Shown piece by piece: positions 1 to 6,692 of a stretch of 16,650 bases of DNA (positions are counted from its first letter, which is position 1; every line of letters starts with the position of its first letter). The translations under genes and the position numbers were made by a program. Below the pieces are notes generated by a model, which was not told where the DNA came from, searched no databases, and was given only the letters and a program-made list of their open reading frames with translations. The stretch comes from Aliicoccus persicus_A. Its GTDB lineage: Bacteria > Bacillota > Bacilli > Staphylococcales > Salinicoccaceae. Location of the stretch: NCBI GenBank assembly GCA_020741755.1, contig DYYI01000015.1, positions 1 to 16,650 of the forward strand, given 5' to 3'.

Positions 1-204
1 GCGGAATACTTTTGCCCATTATCTGTTCCTCAGACGATAAAATCTTGTGCTGCGGAACACTTTTGCCCATTAACTGTTCCTCAGACGATAAAATCTTGTG
101 CTGCGGAACACTTTTGCCCATTAACTGTTCCTCAGATGGGAAAATCTAGTGCTGCGGAACAACAAGAGCCTTAAACTGTTGCTCGACAAATAAAAACTTG
201 CGAC
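1..204. repeat. Tandem 51-bp intergenic repeat array
   Basis: Three units of exactly 51 bp run at 1-51, 52-102 and 103-153, followed by a strongly diverged fourth copy at about 154-204. The array starts at the window edge, so its true length is unknown. Each unit carries an inverted repeat, GGAACA, about 15 nt, TGTTCC. In unit 1 one arm reads GGAATA, which still pairs through a G:U wobble. The unit is 17 codons long and one frame is open through the array on the plus strand until a TAA at 172-174, but there is no start codon with a ribosome site. A structured noncoding repeat is therefore preferred. It lies beyond the terminator of the minus-strand gene at 298-1437. Confidence 0.9.
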
Positions 205-269
205 AGCATCACAAAACAAACAAAAGCCCGGTGTGCGACGATGCCACAAAATCAGTCTCCACACACCGG
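205..269 (-). terminator. Rho-independent terminator of the NSAR/OSBS-like gene
   Basis: An 8-bp stem is formed by CACACCGG (262-269) and CCGGTGTG (228-235) around a long loop of about 26 nt. On the minus strand it is followed by a broken T tract, CTTTTGTTTGTTTT, running from 227 toward 205. It lies 28 nt past the stop codon at 298. The large loop is unusual, so efficiency is uncertain. Confidence 0.7.
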
Positions 270-297
270 TTCTCCTAATCATCATCCAATCACCAAA

Positions 298-1437
298 TCA
301 CTCACTAAATATCATATCTGGTGCTGTGCCTTTTTCAATCACAATCTCTTCAACCAGATACTCTCGCAAAGTAGCCCAATCGATCTCGGCACCGATACCA
401 GGCTCATCGGACACAGTCACTACACCATCACGCGCCACCACCGGCGGCACGATAATATCCTTATGCCAATATCGGTCTGAGGATGCGGTATCTCCAGGCA
501 ACGTAAAGTTACTCAAAGTAGTAATCGCTATATTATGCATGCGTCCGACGCCGGCTTCGAGCATGCCGCCGCACCACATCGGGATGCCATTTGCCTCTGC
601 CAACTCATGTATCCTAAGCGACTCCGTAATCCCACCAACTCGAGCGATTTTCAAATTGATAATTTTACACGCATCTAAAGCAATTGCATCTTTTGCTGCC
701 TTAAACGAATCGATACTTTCATCCAGACACACGGGCGTTCGAATTTCTTTCTGCAACGCCGCATGATCAAGCATGTCATCATGACCAAGTGGTTGTTCAA
801 TCATCATCAAATTAAATTCATCCAACTGCCTGAGCACATCTAAATCATCCAAAGTGTACGCTGAATTCGCATCCGCCATAAGCGGAACGTCAGGATGCAC
901 TTCACGTATCTTTCGAATCAACGCAACATCTCGGCCGGGTTTTACTTTCACCTTAATGCGTTTGTAGCCTTCTAACACTTTCTCAGAAACGCGAGCAACC
1001 ACTGCCTCGTCCGTATCTTCTAATCCGAGTGAAACGCCGACTTCAACATATGACTTCTTGCCACCCAGCACCTCATGCAGTGGTTTCCCGAGTTGCTTTG
1101 CATACAAGTCCCAAATGGCACCCTCAAGTCCGGCCTTGCCCATGTTATTTCTTTTAAAACTTTTCAACACATCGCTCACATCATTTGGATGACTGATATC
1201 GGCATTCAAAACGATGGGGATAAAGTACTTCTTCATCGCAATAATAGAAGCATCTAAGAACTCCTCGGTATACAATGGATCCTCATTAGATACACACTCG
1301 CCATATCCAACGAGTCCTGTTGAGTCAGTGACAGTCACAATCGTGACGTGACGTTTATCTTGTGTGCCAAAGCTTGTCGTAAATGGACTGATTAAATCCA
1401 TACTTAATCGATAAATTGCTGCTGATTGTAATTGCAT
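298..1437 (-). CDS. Enolase-superfamily N-succinylamino-acid racemase / o-succinylbenzoate synthase
   Basis: The 379-residue protein belongs to the muconate-lactonizing subgroup of the enolase superfamily, nearest to the NSAR/OSBS family. These enzymes abstract the alpha proton of a carboxylate held on Mg2+. They either racemize N-succinyl amino acids or dehydrate SHCHC to o-succinylbenzoate for menaquinone. Visible residues fit: the KxK pair Lys162/Lys164 in IKVKVKPGRD, metal ligands Asp189 (MADAN), Glu214 (IEQPL) and Asp239 (CLDES), and the opposite base Lys263 (INLK). The N-terminal capping domain covers about residues 1-130 and the barrel follows. Length matches the family (about 370). 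The ATG has a strong GGAGG site 8 nt upstream. No other men gene, amidohydrolase or succinyltransferase is adjacent, so racemase versus MenC activity cannot be decided; the family is often bifunctional. The upstream terminator leaves no room for a private promoter. Confidence 0.88.
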   Translation of the reverse strand: MQLQSAAIYRLSMDLISPFTTSFGTQDKRHVTIVTVTDSTGLVGYGECVSNEDPLYTEEFLDASIIAMKKYFIPIVLNADISHPNDVSDVLKSFKRNNMGKAGLEGAIWDLYAKQLGKPLHEVLGGKKSYVEVGVSLGLEDTDEAVVARVSEKVLEGYKRIKVKVKPGRDVALIRKIREVHPDVPLMADANSAYTLDDLDVLRQLDEFNLMMIEQPLGHDDMLDHAALQKEIRTPVCLDESIDSFKAAKDAIALDACKIINLKIARVGGITESLRIHELAEANGIPMWCGGMLEAGVGRMHNIAITTLSNFTLPGDTASSDRYWHKDIIVPPVVARDGVVTVSDEPGIGAEIDWATLREYLVEEIVIEKGTAPDMIFSE

Positions 1438-1448
1438 GTGTTACCTCC

Positions 1449-1477
1449 AAAAAAAGACATCTGATTTAGATGTCTTT
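1449..1477 (-). terminator. Terminator hairpin abutting the next gene's ribosome site
   Basis: A perfect 9-bp stem, AAAGACATC (1453-1461) and GATGTCTTT (1469-1477), encloses a 7-nt loop. On the minus strand it runs into seven T residues (1449-1455). This ends the gene at 1491-1976. The T tract passes directly into the GGAGGT ribosome site (1443-1448) of the racemase gene, so it could also act as an attenuator for that gene. Confidence 0.85.
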
Positions 1478-1490
1478 GTAATCATAAGTT

Positions 1491-1976
1491 TTACAGGTTG
1501 ATTGGTGTTCCTTTTTTCTGTTGTAAATCTCTATACATTAAGAATAGTATAATGATCGATGGGATACCGAACAACAGTACGTTTAAGAGTGACATAAGTC
1601 CAGCAATCAGTTTATTCCCCTTAAAGAATACAGAGAACACGCCAAAGAACATGACTGACTCTAATACTAAATAACTGATTGCAAAGTCACCGATAGATAA
1701 TCCCATCAACCAAACGATGACAGCAATAATTGTTAGTACGAGACCGATATTCGTTGGTTTATACTTTCCTTTTTCAAGGATTTCTCCATCCCACATCTGG
1801 CCACCAACATAAAATGATCCAAACGGTATGAAAGAGACGACAGGTATATCTAAATTCATATGTTGACCGATTCTATAAAGCAAGTAGTTTTGAATTAAAT
1901 AGCGAATGAGTCCGAAGAACAGGAAGAATAGTAACACTAAAATACCAACAGCAAAAATACCAAATAAAATTTCCAA
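1491..1976 (-). CDS. Four-helix membrane protein of unknown function
   Basis: I do not recognise this family. The protein of about 161 residues has four hydrophobic segments: one near the N-terminus (about 5-30), two in the middle (about 78-98 and 100-118) and one near the C-terminus (about 130-150). Between the first and second lies a loop with the Gly- and aromatic-rich stretch SFIPFGSFYVGGQMWDGEI, which looks like a conserved re-entrant or membrane-surface element. The C-terminus is short and basic. Start choice: the longest frame opens with GTG at 1985, but that GTG lies inside the ribosome site AAGGAGTG. The TTG codon at 1976, 8 nt after GGAG, is the better start. It has its own extended -10 promoter and its own terminator, so it is probably monocistronic. 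The product is predicted to be an integral cytoplasmic-membrane protein. Confidence 0.75.
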   Translation of the reverse strand: MEILFGIFAVGILVLLFFLFFGLIRYLIQNYLLYRIGQHMNLDIPVVSFIPFGSFYVGGQMWDGEILEKGKYKPTNIGLVLTIIAVIVWLMGLSIGDFAISYLVLESVMFFGVFSVFFKGNKLIAGLMSLLNVLLFGIPSIIILFLMYRDLQQKKGTPINL

Positions 1977-1999
1977 ATGTCTCACTCCTTCTTAATTTA

Positions 2000-2008
2000 A
2001 TTATATCA
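2000..2008 (-). promoter_or_regulatory. Extended -10 promoter for the four-helix membrane protein
   Basis: On the minus strand a consensus TATAAT (2005-2000) is preceded directly by TGA (2008-2006), the TGn extended -10 element. No good -35 is seen at 17 bp, which is common for extended -10 promoters. The predicted transcript starts near 1994, about 18 nt before the TTG start. Confidence 0.6.
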
Positions 2009-2045
2009 AAAACAACCTTTATTTTCCTTTTATAAGGCAAGCAAT

Positions 2046-2090
2046 AAAAAGCGGCGCATAGATCTTTACAAAATAAAGACCTAAACGCCG
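2046..2090 (-). terminator. Strong terminator after the MarR-MMPL-TM2 operon
   Basis: The stem combines CGGCG/CGCCG (2052-2056 and 2086-2090) with an inner 10-bp TAGATCTTTA/TAAAGACCTA helix containing one G:U pair (2059-2068 and 2074-2083), closed by a 5-nt loop. On the minus strand it is followed by CTTTTTATT. It lies 13 nt beyond the stop of the TM2-like gene. Confidence 0.88.
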
Positions 2091-2102
2091 TTTAAATTCT
2101 AC

Positions 2103-2348
2103 TTAAAATCGTGCACGATTTGCTCTACGATTAATCTTTTGCGCACTTCTATATGCATCGAAGACACAGATTACCCAGACAATCGGTAAAAAGATATAAC
2201 CAATTAAAATTGTTGTTAAAAATCCATTAAGTGCTTGAATTAATATAAATAAAATACCTTTAATTATATGACCGTTGTAGATCTGCCCAAGTCCGTTGAT
2301 CAACGCACTCAATACGGCAGCAGCACCGGCACTTTTTTGTTCATGCAT
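2103..2348 (-). CDS. Small TM2-domain-like membrane protein
   Basis: The 81-residue protein has two hydrophobic helices (about residues 24-41 and 44-62). The motif GLGQIYNGHIIKGI precedes the first helix, and the second ends in WVICVFDAYRSA followed by a basic tail (KINRRANRARF). The GLGxxYxG...W...D layout is that of TM2-type small membrane proteins, whose biochemical role is unknown. The ATG at 2348 has only a modest ribosome site (GGTGAT). The gene begins 26 nt after the stop of the MMPL exporter on the same strand and is followed by a strong terminator, so it is likely the last gene of the marR-MMPL operon. A role as an accessory or stability factor for the exporter is inference from position only. 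Confidence 0.78.
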   Translation of the reverse strand: MHEQKSAGAAAVLSALINGLGQIYNGHIIKGILFILIQALNGFLTTILIGYIFLPIVWVICVFDAYRSAQKINRRANRARF

Positions 2349-2374
2349 ATCATCACCATCCAGTTACTATCATT

Positions 2375-5197
2375 TTACCACGAATAGTAATCATCTTTCT
2401 TCTCATCTGCATATGGTTCTTTAAATGGCCACCAGTTACCTTTGTTAAATGTAACAACGAAAGCAGGAATCAACAGTGGTAATACGATAAACGCATAGAA
2501 GAGTAGAGCAAATATAATCACGCTCGCCACTTGTATTAATATAATGATGCCTGATGGGAATAGTGCTGCGAATGTTCCTGAGAGTATTATAACAGCTGTA
2601 ATAACGATAACACCCATCTTACGCACGGCAATTTCAATCGCTTCTCTAACGCTATGTCGTTTCAACTCTTCGGTGAATCGGTCGATGACAAAGATTGAAT
2701 AGTCAATACCAAGTGCCGCAAATATTATCAAGCTAAAGAACGGTACTGCCCAGTTAAAGTCTCCAAACCCTAAGAACCCAAGCAACCAACTCGATAGTGT
2801 AACTGAAGCAAAATACGTAATGAATATTGAACCAATCATATAAATTGGTAAAATAAATGATTTAAACAATACAGCGAGTATTACAAACAATGTGATGATA
2901 AAAATCGTCACAACACGTGTATAGTCAGCTGATGATACATTATCTAAGTCGCGGTTTACACTCGATACACCCGTATAGTAAACGTCTGAATCTTCGATGC
3001 CAAGTCTGACAAGTTCTGTTTCCACTGTCGCTTCGATTTCATCTAACGCTTCCATCGCTTCTCGCGTATATGGATCAAGTGCCAAGACAACATCTAAGCG
3101 CATCGCTTCATCATTGTATACGTAATGATCCATCGCATCTTGCAGTGCTTCATCTGTGTAGTAGTCTTCTGGAATATTAATACCTGAGCCTGTAATTGCG
3201 TCATTCTCAGAAATGTCATCGATCGCAGTCGTCATATCCGCAAAACCTTGCGACATTTCATCTAGACCGTCAATCATCTCATCGATTCCAGTCGTTACTT
3301 CTTCTAAGTTTGTCTCAATTTCGGTTAACCCAGCACCGATTTCCTCTAAACCTTCCGCTGCTTCAGTTAGACCGGTATCAAGTTCATCCAGTCCACCCAT
3401 GTCTTCTTGTGCAGCAGTAATTTCTTCATTCGCCGCGCCGATGCCTTCTGCGACTTCTAACAAGCCAACTTGAACTTGTTCTAACTGCTCAGCAACACCA
3501 TAAATATCTCCACTAAACGTTAAGTATTCATTGATTTCTGAGAGTGATTGTTCAATTTGTTCTACACTTGTTTGTAGTGTGCCTAACCCTTCTTCACTCT
3601 CATCTTGAGTGTCTCCTTCAGGCACGCCTTCATTGAGTGATGTTACAGCATCAGTTAAACCAGTTTCAATTTCAGAGAGCCCTTCTTCCATCTCACCGAG
3701 ACCTGTTGATATTTCTCCCAAGCCATCATTGATTTCAGTCAGGCCATCAGTAATTTCTGCTACCCCTTCGTCCATCTCTGTAATACCGTCTGCCATCATA
3801 TCTATTTGATATAAGACGCCAAATTCCTCAATTGCTTCCCCAGCAGGACGGGTAAACGTTTGAACTTCTTGAACTGCTTCAATTTGACTGATCGTCTCTG
3901 CCAACGTTTCGATTTGAGTCAATGTTGAAGGTGTCATCAACGTATCATTTGGTTTTACAATGACTTCGACAGGGAACAATTGGCCTTGGTCAAAGTTTTC
4001 ATTGATGACATGTGTTGCATGGACAGCTGAATGCGTATCACTGATTTCTTCAATCGCATTGAAGTTTACGTCTTCGTTGTAAAAATAACTCGACACTGCC
4101 AGCAATGCCACGACGATAAAAATAACACGTGTTGGATGCTTGATTGAGAACATGCCAAGCGGTGTCCATAATTTACTTTCTTTAACAGAAGTAATTTTAG
4201 TGTTCGGCCAGAAAATATACTTACCGAATAATGTCATCAAGAGCGGTAAAATTGTGTAGAGTGCAATTAATAAGAATAATATACCTACAGCAACACCGAC
4301 AGCGCTACGGTAAATTTCAAAGTTTGCAAAGTAGAGTACACCAAATACGATTGCACCACTGATACCACTGATAAACACCGTTTTACCGCCTGTTTTAAAT
4401 GTGTTCAACACGGCTTCTTTCTTATCGTGTGAATACAGCTCTTCCTTAAATCGATTGAGTAGCAATATACAATAATCGGTTCCGATACCGAATAGTATGA
4501 CGATTAAGAAGCTCTGGGTCTGTGGGGAGATTGGGAACCCAAACCACTCCACAAACCATCCGACAAATGATTGTCCAATCAAGTAGGCGACACCGACAAC
4601 AATCACGGGAACAATCGGTGTGACAAGTGATCTAAACATGATGAGTAAAACAGCGACAACGATGATCAGTGTAAACATTTCTGTCGAACGTATACCATCC
4701 ATCGCATCTTCCTCTACTGTGCGTTGTACGAGCTCTGCAGACGTCATAGAGACTTCAGCATCTGTTGAATTTAACTGTTCAATTTCTGATGCCTTATCGA
4801 GTATGTATACCGCATTTCCAGTGTATTCCATCGGAATAATTACGACACCGGCATCTTCATTTACCATATTACTCCGTAAATCCGCATCGATATCAAAGGG
4901 ATTTGTAACATTATCAATATCTTCAATTGCTGAAATATCATCGATATACGACTCGATTGATGCTTGGTGATCGGATACTGAATCTTCGAACTCTAAAACG
5001 AGACTCATCACTTCGGTGTCATCTCCGATAGATTCCAAATATTGACGCGCATCTTCACTCGGTGCACCGTCAGGTAACTGAATATCACCTTTTTCTGCAG
5101 CGAGTTCAGTTAAGTCAGGGGAGTAGTAAAATGCTGCACCCGCACCGATAATTAATATGATTGAAAATAACCATCTAAATTGTAAAATTCTTTTCAT
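2375..5197 (-). CDS. MMPL/RND-family membrane transporter with large extracellular heptad-repeat domain
   Basis: This 940-residue protein is an RND-superfamily exporter of the MMPL type, proton-driven pumps for lipids, fatty acids or drugs across the cytoplasmic membrane. Helix 1 is near residues 8-25. A first extracellular domain (about 30-172) is followed by helices 2-6, then a second extracellular domain (about 375-760) and helices 8-12. Both proton-relay motifs are present: GIGTDY (Asp241/Tyr242) and GIDY (Asp832/Tyr833). The second extracellular domain holds acidic heptads of the form GLxEIxx, seven in a row at 471-519 and a second block at about 578-660, likely coiled coil. Start choice: the frame opens at TTG 5212, but TTGGAGG there is the ribosome site; the ATG at 5197 is 8 nt downstream. 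It overlaps marR by 23 nt, implying coupled translation. Staphylococcal FarE is a fatty-acid exporter of this broad family; the substrate here is unknown. Confidence 0.93.
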   Translation of the reverse strand: MKRILQFRWLFSIILIIGAGAAFYYSPDLTELAAEKGDIQLPDGAPSEDARQYLESIGDDTEVMSLVLEFEDSVSDHQASIESYIDDISAIEDIDNVTNPFDIDADLRSNMVNEDAGVVIIPMEYTGNAVYILDKASEIEQLNSTDAEVSMTSAELVQRTVEEDAMDGIRSTEMFTLIIVVAVLLIMFRSLVTPIVPVIVVGVAYLIGQSFVGWFVEWFGFPISPQTQSFLIVILFGIGTDYCILLLNRFKEELYSHDKKEAVLNTFKTGGKTVFISGISGAIVFGVLYFANFEIYRSAVGVAVGILFLLIALYTILPLLMTLFGKYIFWPNTKITSVKESKLWTPLGMFSIKHPTRVIFIVVALLAVSSYFYNEDVNFNAIEEISDTHSAVHATHVINENFDQGQLFPVEVIVKPNDTLMTPSTLTQIETLAETISQIEAVQEVQTFTRPAGEAIEEFGVLYQIDMMADGITEMDEGVAEITDGLTEINDGLGEISTGLGEMEEGLSEIETGLTDAVTSLNEGVPEGDTQDESEEGLGTLQTSVEQIEQSLSEINEYLTFSGDIYGVAEQLEQVQVGLLEVAEGIGAANEEITAAQEDMGGLDELDTGLTEAAEGLEEIGAGLTEIETNLEEVTTGIDEMIDGLDEMSQGFADMTTAIDDISENDAITGSGINIPEDYYTDEALQDAMDHYVYNDEAMRLDVVLALDPYTREAMEALDEIEATVETELVRLGIEDSDVYYTGVSSVNRDLDNVSSADYTRVVTIFIITLFVILAVLFKSFILPIYMIGSIFITYFASVTLSSWLLGFLGFGDFNWAVPFFSLIIFAALGIDYSIFVIDRFTEELKRHSVREAIEIAVRKMGVIVITAVIILSGTFAALFPSGIIILIQVASVIIFALLFYAFIVLPLLIPAFVVTFNKGNWWPFKEPYADEKKDDYYSW

Positions 5198-5645
5198 TAA
5201 TCGTTCCTCCAAGTAAATGTTTCATCATGACATCGGTTGCTTGACTTAGTTCTGAGCGTTCATTGTCACGAAGATGGTCAATGCTTTTTTGTACTTCCAC
5301 TGTTATTTCATGGGTCAATCGCTTGAGGATTACTTTTGCCTCTGGCGTTAAATAGATGAGTTTTGATCGTTTGTCATCTGTTAAAGTATTCTCCCTGACT
5401 TCAATCAATGCTTTTAACTCTAATTTCTTTAGTACTTGTGTGACTGCACTTTTGTTTACGTCAAGCATTTCAGCCAATTCTGTTGGGTATGCGTGTCCAT
5501 TGATCAAAACATACTCTATAATTTTGATTTGTGTGGCAGACATATTATGTTCAGTAATCACATTGTTGATTGCGCTAAAAATGTTTGTGTATCCATAACC
5601 AAAAATCTTAGATAAGTTATTAACGAGTGTATCGTGATTGTTCAT
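5175..5645 (-). CDS. MarR-family transcriptional regulator
   Basis: The 156-residue protein is a winged-helix MarR-type regulator. The helix-turn-helix is in the middle (YPTELAEMLDVNKSAVTQVLKKLE) and the wing follows (RENTLTDDKRSKLIYLTPEA), with N- and C-terminal helices for dimerization. The wing segment DKRSKLIYLT is a classic MarR signature. There is no Cys typical of OhrR-type thiol sensors. Start choice: an in-frame ATG lies at 5660, but the ribosome site AAAGGA follows it, so the ATG at 5645, 6 nt downstream, is preferred. The 3' end overlaps the MMPL start by 23 nt, so the two are one transcription unit and the exporter is the obvious target of local autoregulation. Ligand unknown; a drug, phenolic or fatty-acid signal would be typical. 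Confidence 0.92.
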   Translation of the reverse strand: MNNHDTLVNNLSKIFGYGYTNIFSAINNVITEHNMSATQIKIIEYVLINGHAYPTELAEMLDVNKSAVTQVLKKLELKALIEVRENTLTDDKRSKLIYLTPEAKVILKRLTHEITVEVQKSIDHLRDNERSELSQATDVMMKHLLGGTINEKNFTI

Positions 5646-5693
5646 TCGCATTCCTTTCATGTAGTTTAGTGGTATTAACTTTATTCATGTGCA

Positions 5694-5722
5694 AGAATAT
5701 CAGAATAAATGAGAAATATCAA
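5694..5722 (-). promoter_or_regulatory. Promoter of the marR-MMPL operon
   Basis: On the minus strand TTGATA (5722-5717), a 17-bp spacer and TATTCT (5699-5694) are seen, with TGA just before the -10 (extended -10). The predicted start is near 5687. The heptamer TGATATT occurs twice, 19 bp apart, once across each hexamer, and could be a protein-binding direct repeat. Confidence 0.65.
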
Positions 5723-5734
5723 AGAATTTTCATC

Positions 5735-5756
5735 AAATATTTATGATAATTTTATC
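5735..5756. promoter_or_regulatory. Candidate operator palindromes between marR and the divergent lipoprotein gene
   Basis: Two adjacent palindromes occur: AAATATTT (5735-5742) and GATAA-TT-TTATC (5745-5756). They lie just upstream of the marR -35 and between the divergent genes. MarR proteins bind short AT-rich palindromes of this kind, but AT-rich DNA yields such sites by chance, so the assignment is tentative. Confidence 0.35.
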
Positions 5757-5848
5757 GCTAAATAGAGATGTTTTTGTTAGTGTTGTAAGTGGATAAATGT
5801 TAGTATTCTATTACTTGATAGATTCGGAATGAATGAAGGAGCAAGCAC

Positions 5849-6634
5849 ATGAGAGCATTGAAATTAATCGTTGTAGGAGTGGGTACGGCGTCACTACTCG
5901 TGGCATGTAATGGACAAGATGCAAGTGTAGAAAAGAATAATGCTTTAGAAGAAACAGAGGGTACTGCTTCAAGTGAAGAAAGTGTGAAAACCTTCGTTGC
6001 GAGTTCGGATACAGATGATGACGAAGTTGAAGATCATTCAGATCATCCGGTCATTCAAGCATCGGATGCATTGGAAAGTTATGAAGCTGATGTAACAATC
6101 TTAGCATCAATTGATAACAATGATCCCGAACGATTAGAGTTATATATTAGAATGGTAAACGGTGATTCACCACAACTACACATTCGTGCAGAAGATGCTG
6201 ACCGAACAATTCACACGGATGGTAAAACGTACCATAACAATGGTGTGGAGTGGGTAGATATTACTGGAGATGTTGCATTTGAACAGCTGCACCGCGTCAC
6301 ATATAAAAGCGCAGCAGATTTGTTTGTCACACTTGAAGATCGGTTAGAAGAAAATGAAGAAGACGGTAAACTCATTTATACGTACTCAGGCAATGATTCT
6401 GACATCCATACGATGTTCGAAGAGTTCGTTGGTGTTTCATTTGGTGTCGTAGATACGACTGATAATGAAAATGAATTCCAGATTGAAATAGACAGTGAGA
6501 CAATGTATATAACGTATATCGATTTCAAAAGTCGTGGGGAAGATAGTCAAGGTGAATTCTCATTAGAGAGTTCAGTAGAATTTTTAGAGTTTGATAATGT
6601 CGATGACATCGAAGCACCAGATGTTAGCGAATAA
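5849..6634 (+). CDS. Acidic secreted lipoprotein, unknown function
   Basis: The 261-residue protein has a signal peptide ending in a lipobox LVAC with Cys20 as the lipidation site, so it should be anchored to the outer face of the membrane. A low-complexity acidic linker (about 21-67, many Glu, Asp and Ser) is followed by a beta-rich domain (about 70-255) with phrases such as SYEADVTI, LYIRMVNGDSPQLHIR, TDGKTYHNNGVEWVDI and MYITYIDFKS. That pattern (depleted or given lipid, then read-out strands) resembles LolA/LppX-like and DUF6612-type lipoproteins of Firmicutes, but I am not certain. The ATG has a strong GAAGGAG site 7 nt upstream. It is divergent from marR, sharing a 203-bp region, and ends at a bidirectional terminator. 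A partnership with the MMPL exporter is only a positional guess. Confidence 0.82.
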   Translation: MRALKLIVVGVGTASLLVACNGQDASVEKNNALEETEGTASSEESVKTFVASSDTDDDEVEDHSDHPVIQASDALESYEADVTILASIDNNDPERLELYIRMVNGDSPQLHIRAEDADRTIHTDGKTYHNNGVEWVDITGDVAFEQLHRVTYKSAADLFVTLEDRLEENEEDGKLIYTYSGNDSDIHTMFEEFVGVSFGVVDTTDNENEFQIEIDSETMYITYIDFKSRGEDSQGEFSLESSVEFLEFDNVDDIEAPDVSE

Positions 6635-6645
6635 GTTAGATAATT

Positions 6646-6685
6646 AAAACCACTTGCTGCAAATTATTCCAGCAAGTGGTTTTTT
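6646..6685. terminator. Bidirectional terminator between convergent genes
   Basis: A perfect 14-bp stem, AAAACCACTTGCTG (6646-6659) and its complement (6670-6683), encloses a 10-nt loop. T tracts follow on both strands (TTTTTT at 6680-6685 on plus; TTTTAATT on minus). It ends both the lipoprotein gene and the convergent dioxygenase gene. Confidence 0.93.
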
Positions 6686-6692
6686 ATTATGA

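Noticed and set aside
1..204. Possible repeat protein encoded by the 51-bp units, or a CRISPR array
   Set aside because: No start codon with a ribosome site, a stop in the fourth unit, and hairpin-preserving variation. It is not CRISPR because whole units repeat without unique spacers.
233..766. Plus-strand open frames of 79 and 177 codons at 233-766
   Set aside because: They lie opposite the well-supported enolase-superfamily gene and across its terminator, without ribosome sites or recognisable domains.
3196..4970. Several plus-strand frames rich in Ser/Pro opposite the MMPL gene
   Set aside because: They mirror the Glu/Gly/Leu heptads on the coding strand and lack initiation signals.
5198..5212. 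TTG start giving five extra residues on the MMPL protein
   Set aside because: The TTGGAGG sequence is the ribosome site for the ATG at 5197.
5757..5848. A sigma-A promoter for the acidic lipoprotein gene
   Set aside because: Weak candidates (TTGTAA with TATTCT or TTCTAT; TGATAGATT) have poor spacing or poor hexamers, so none is listed as a feature.
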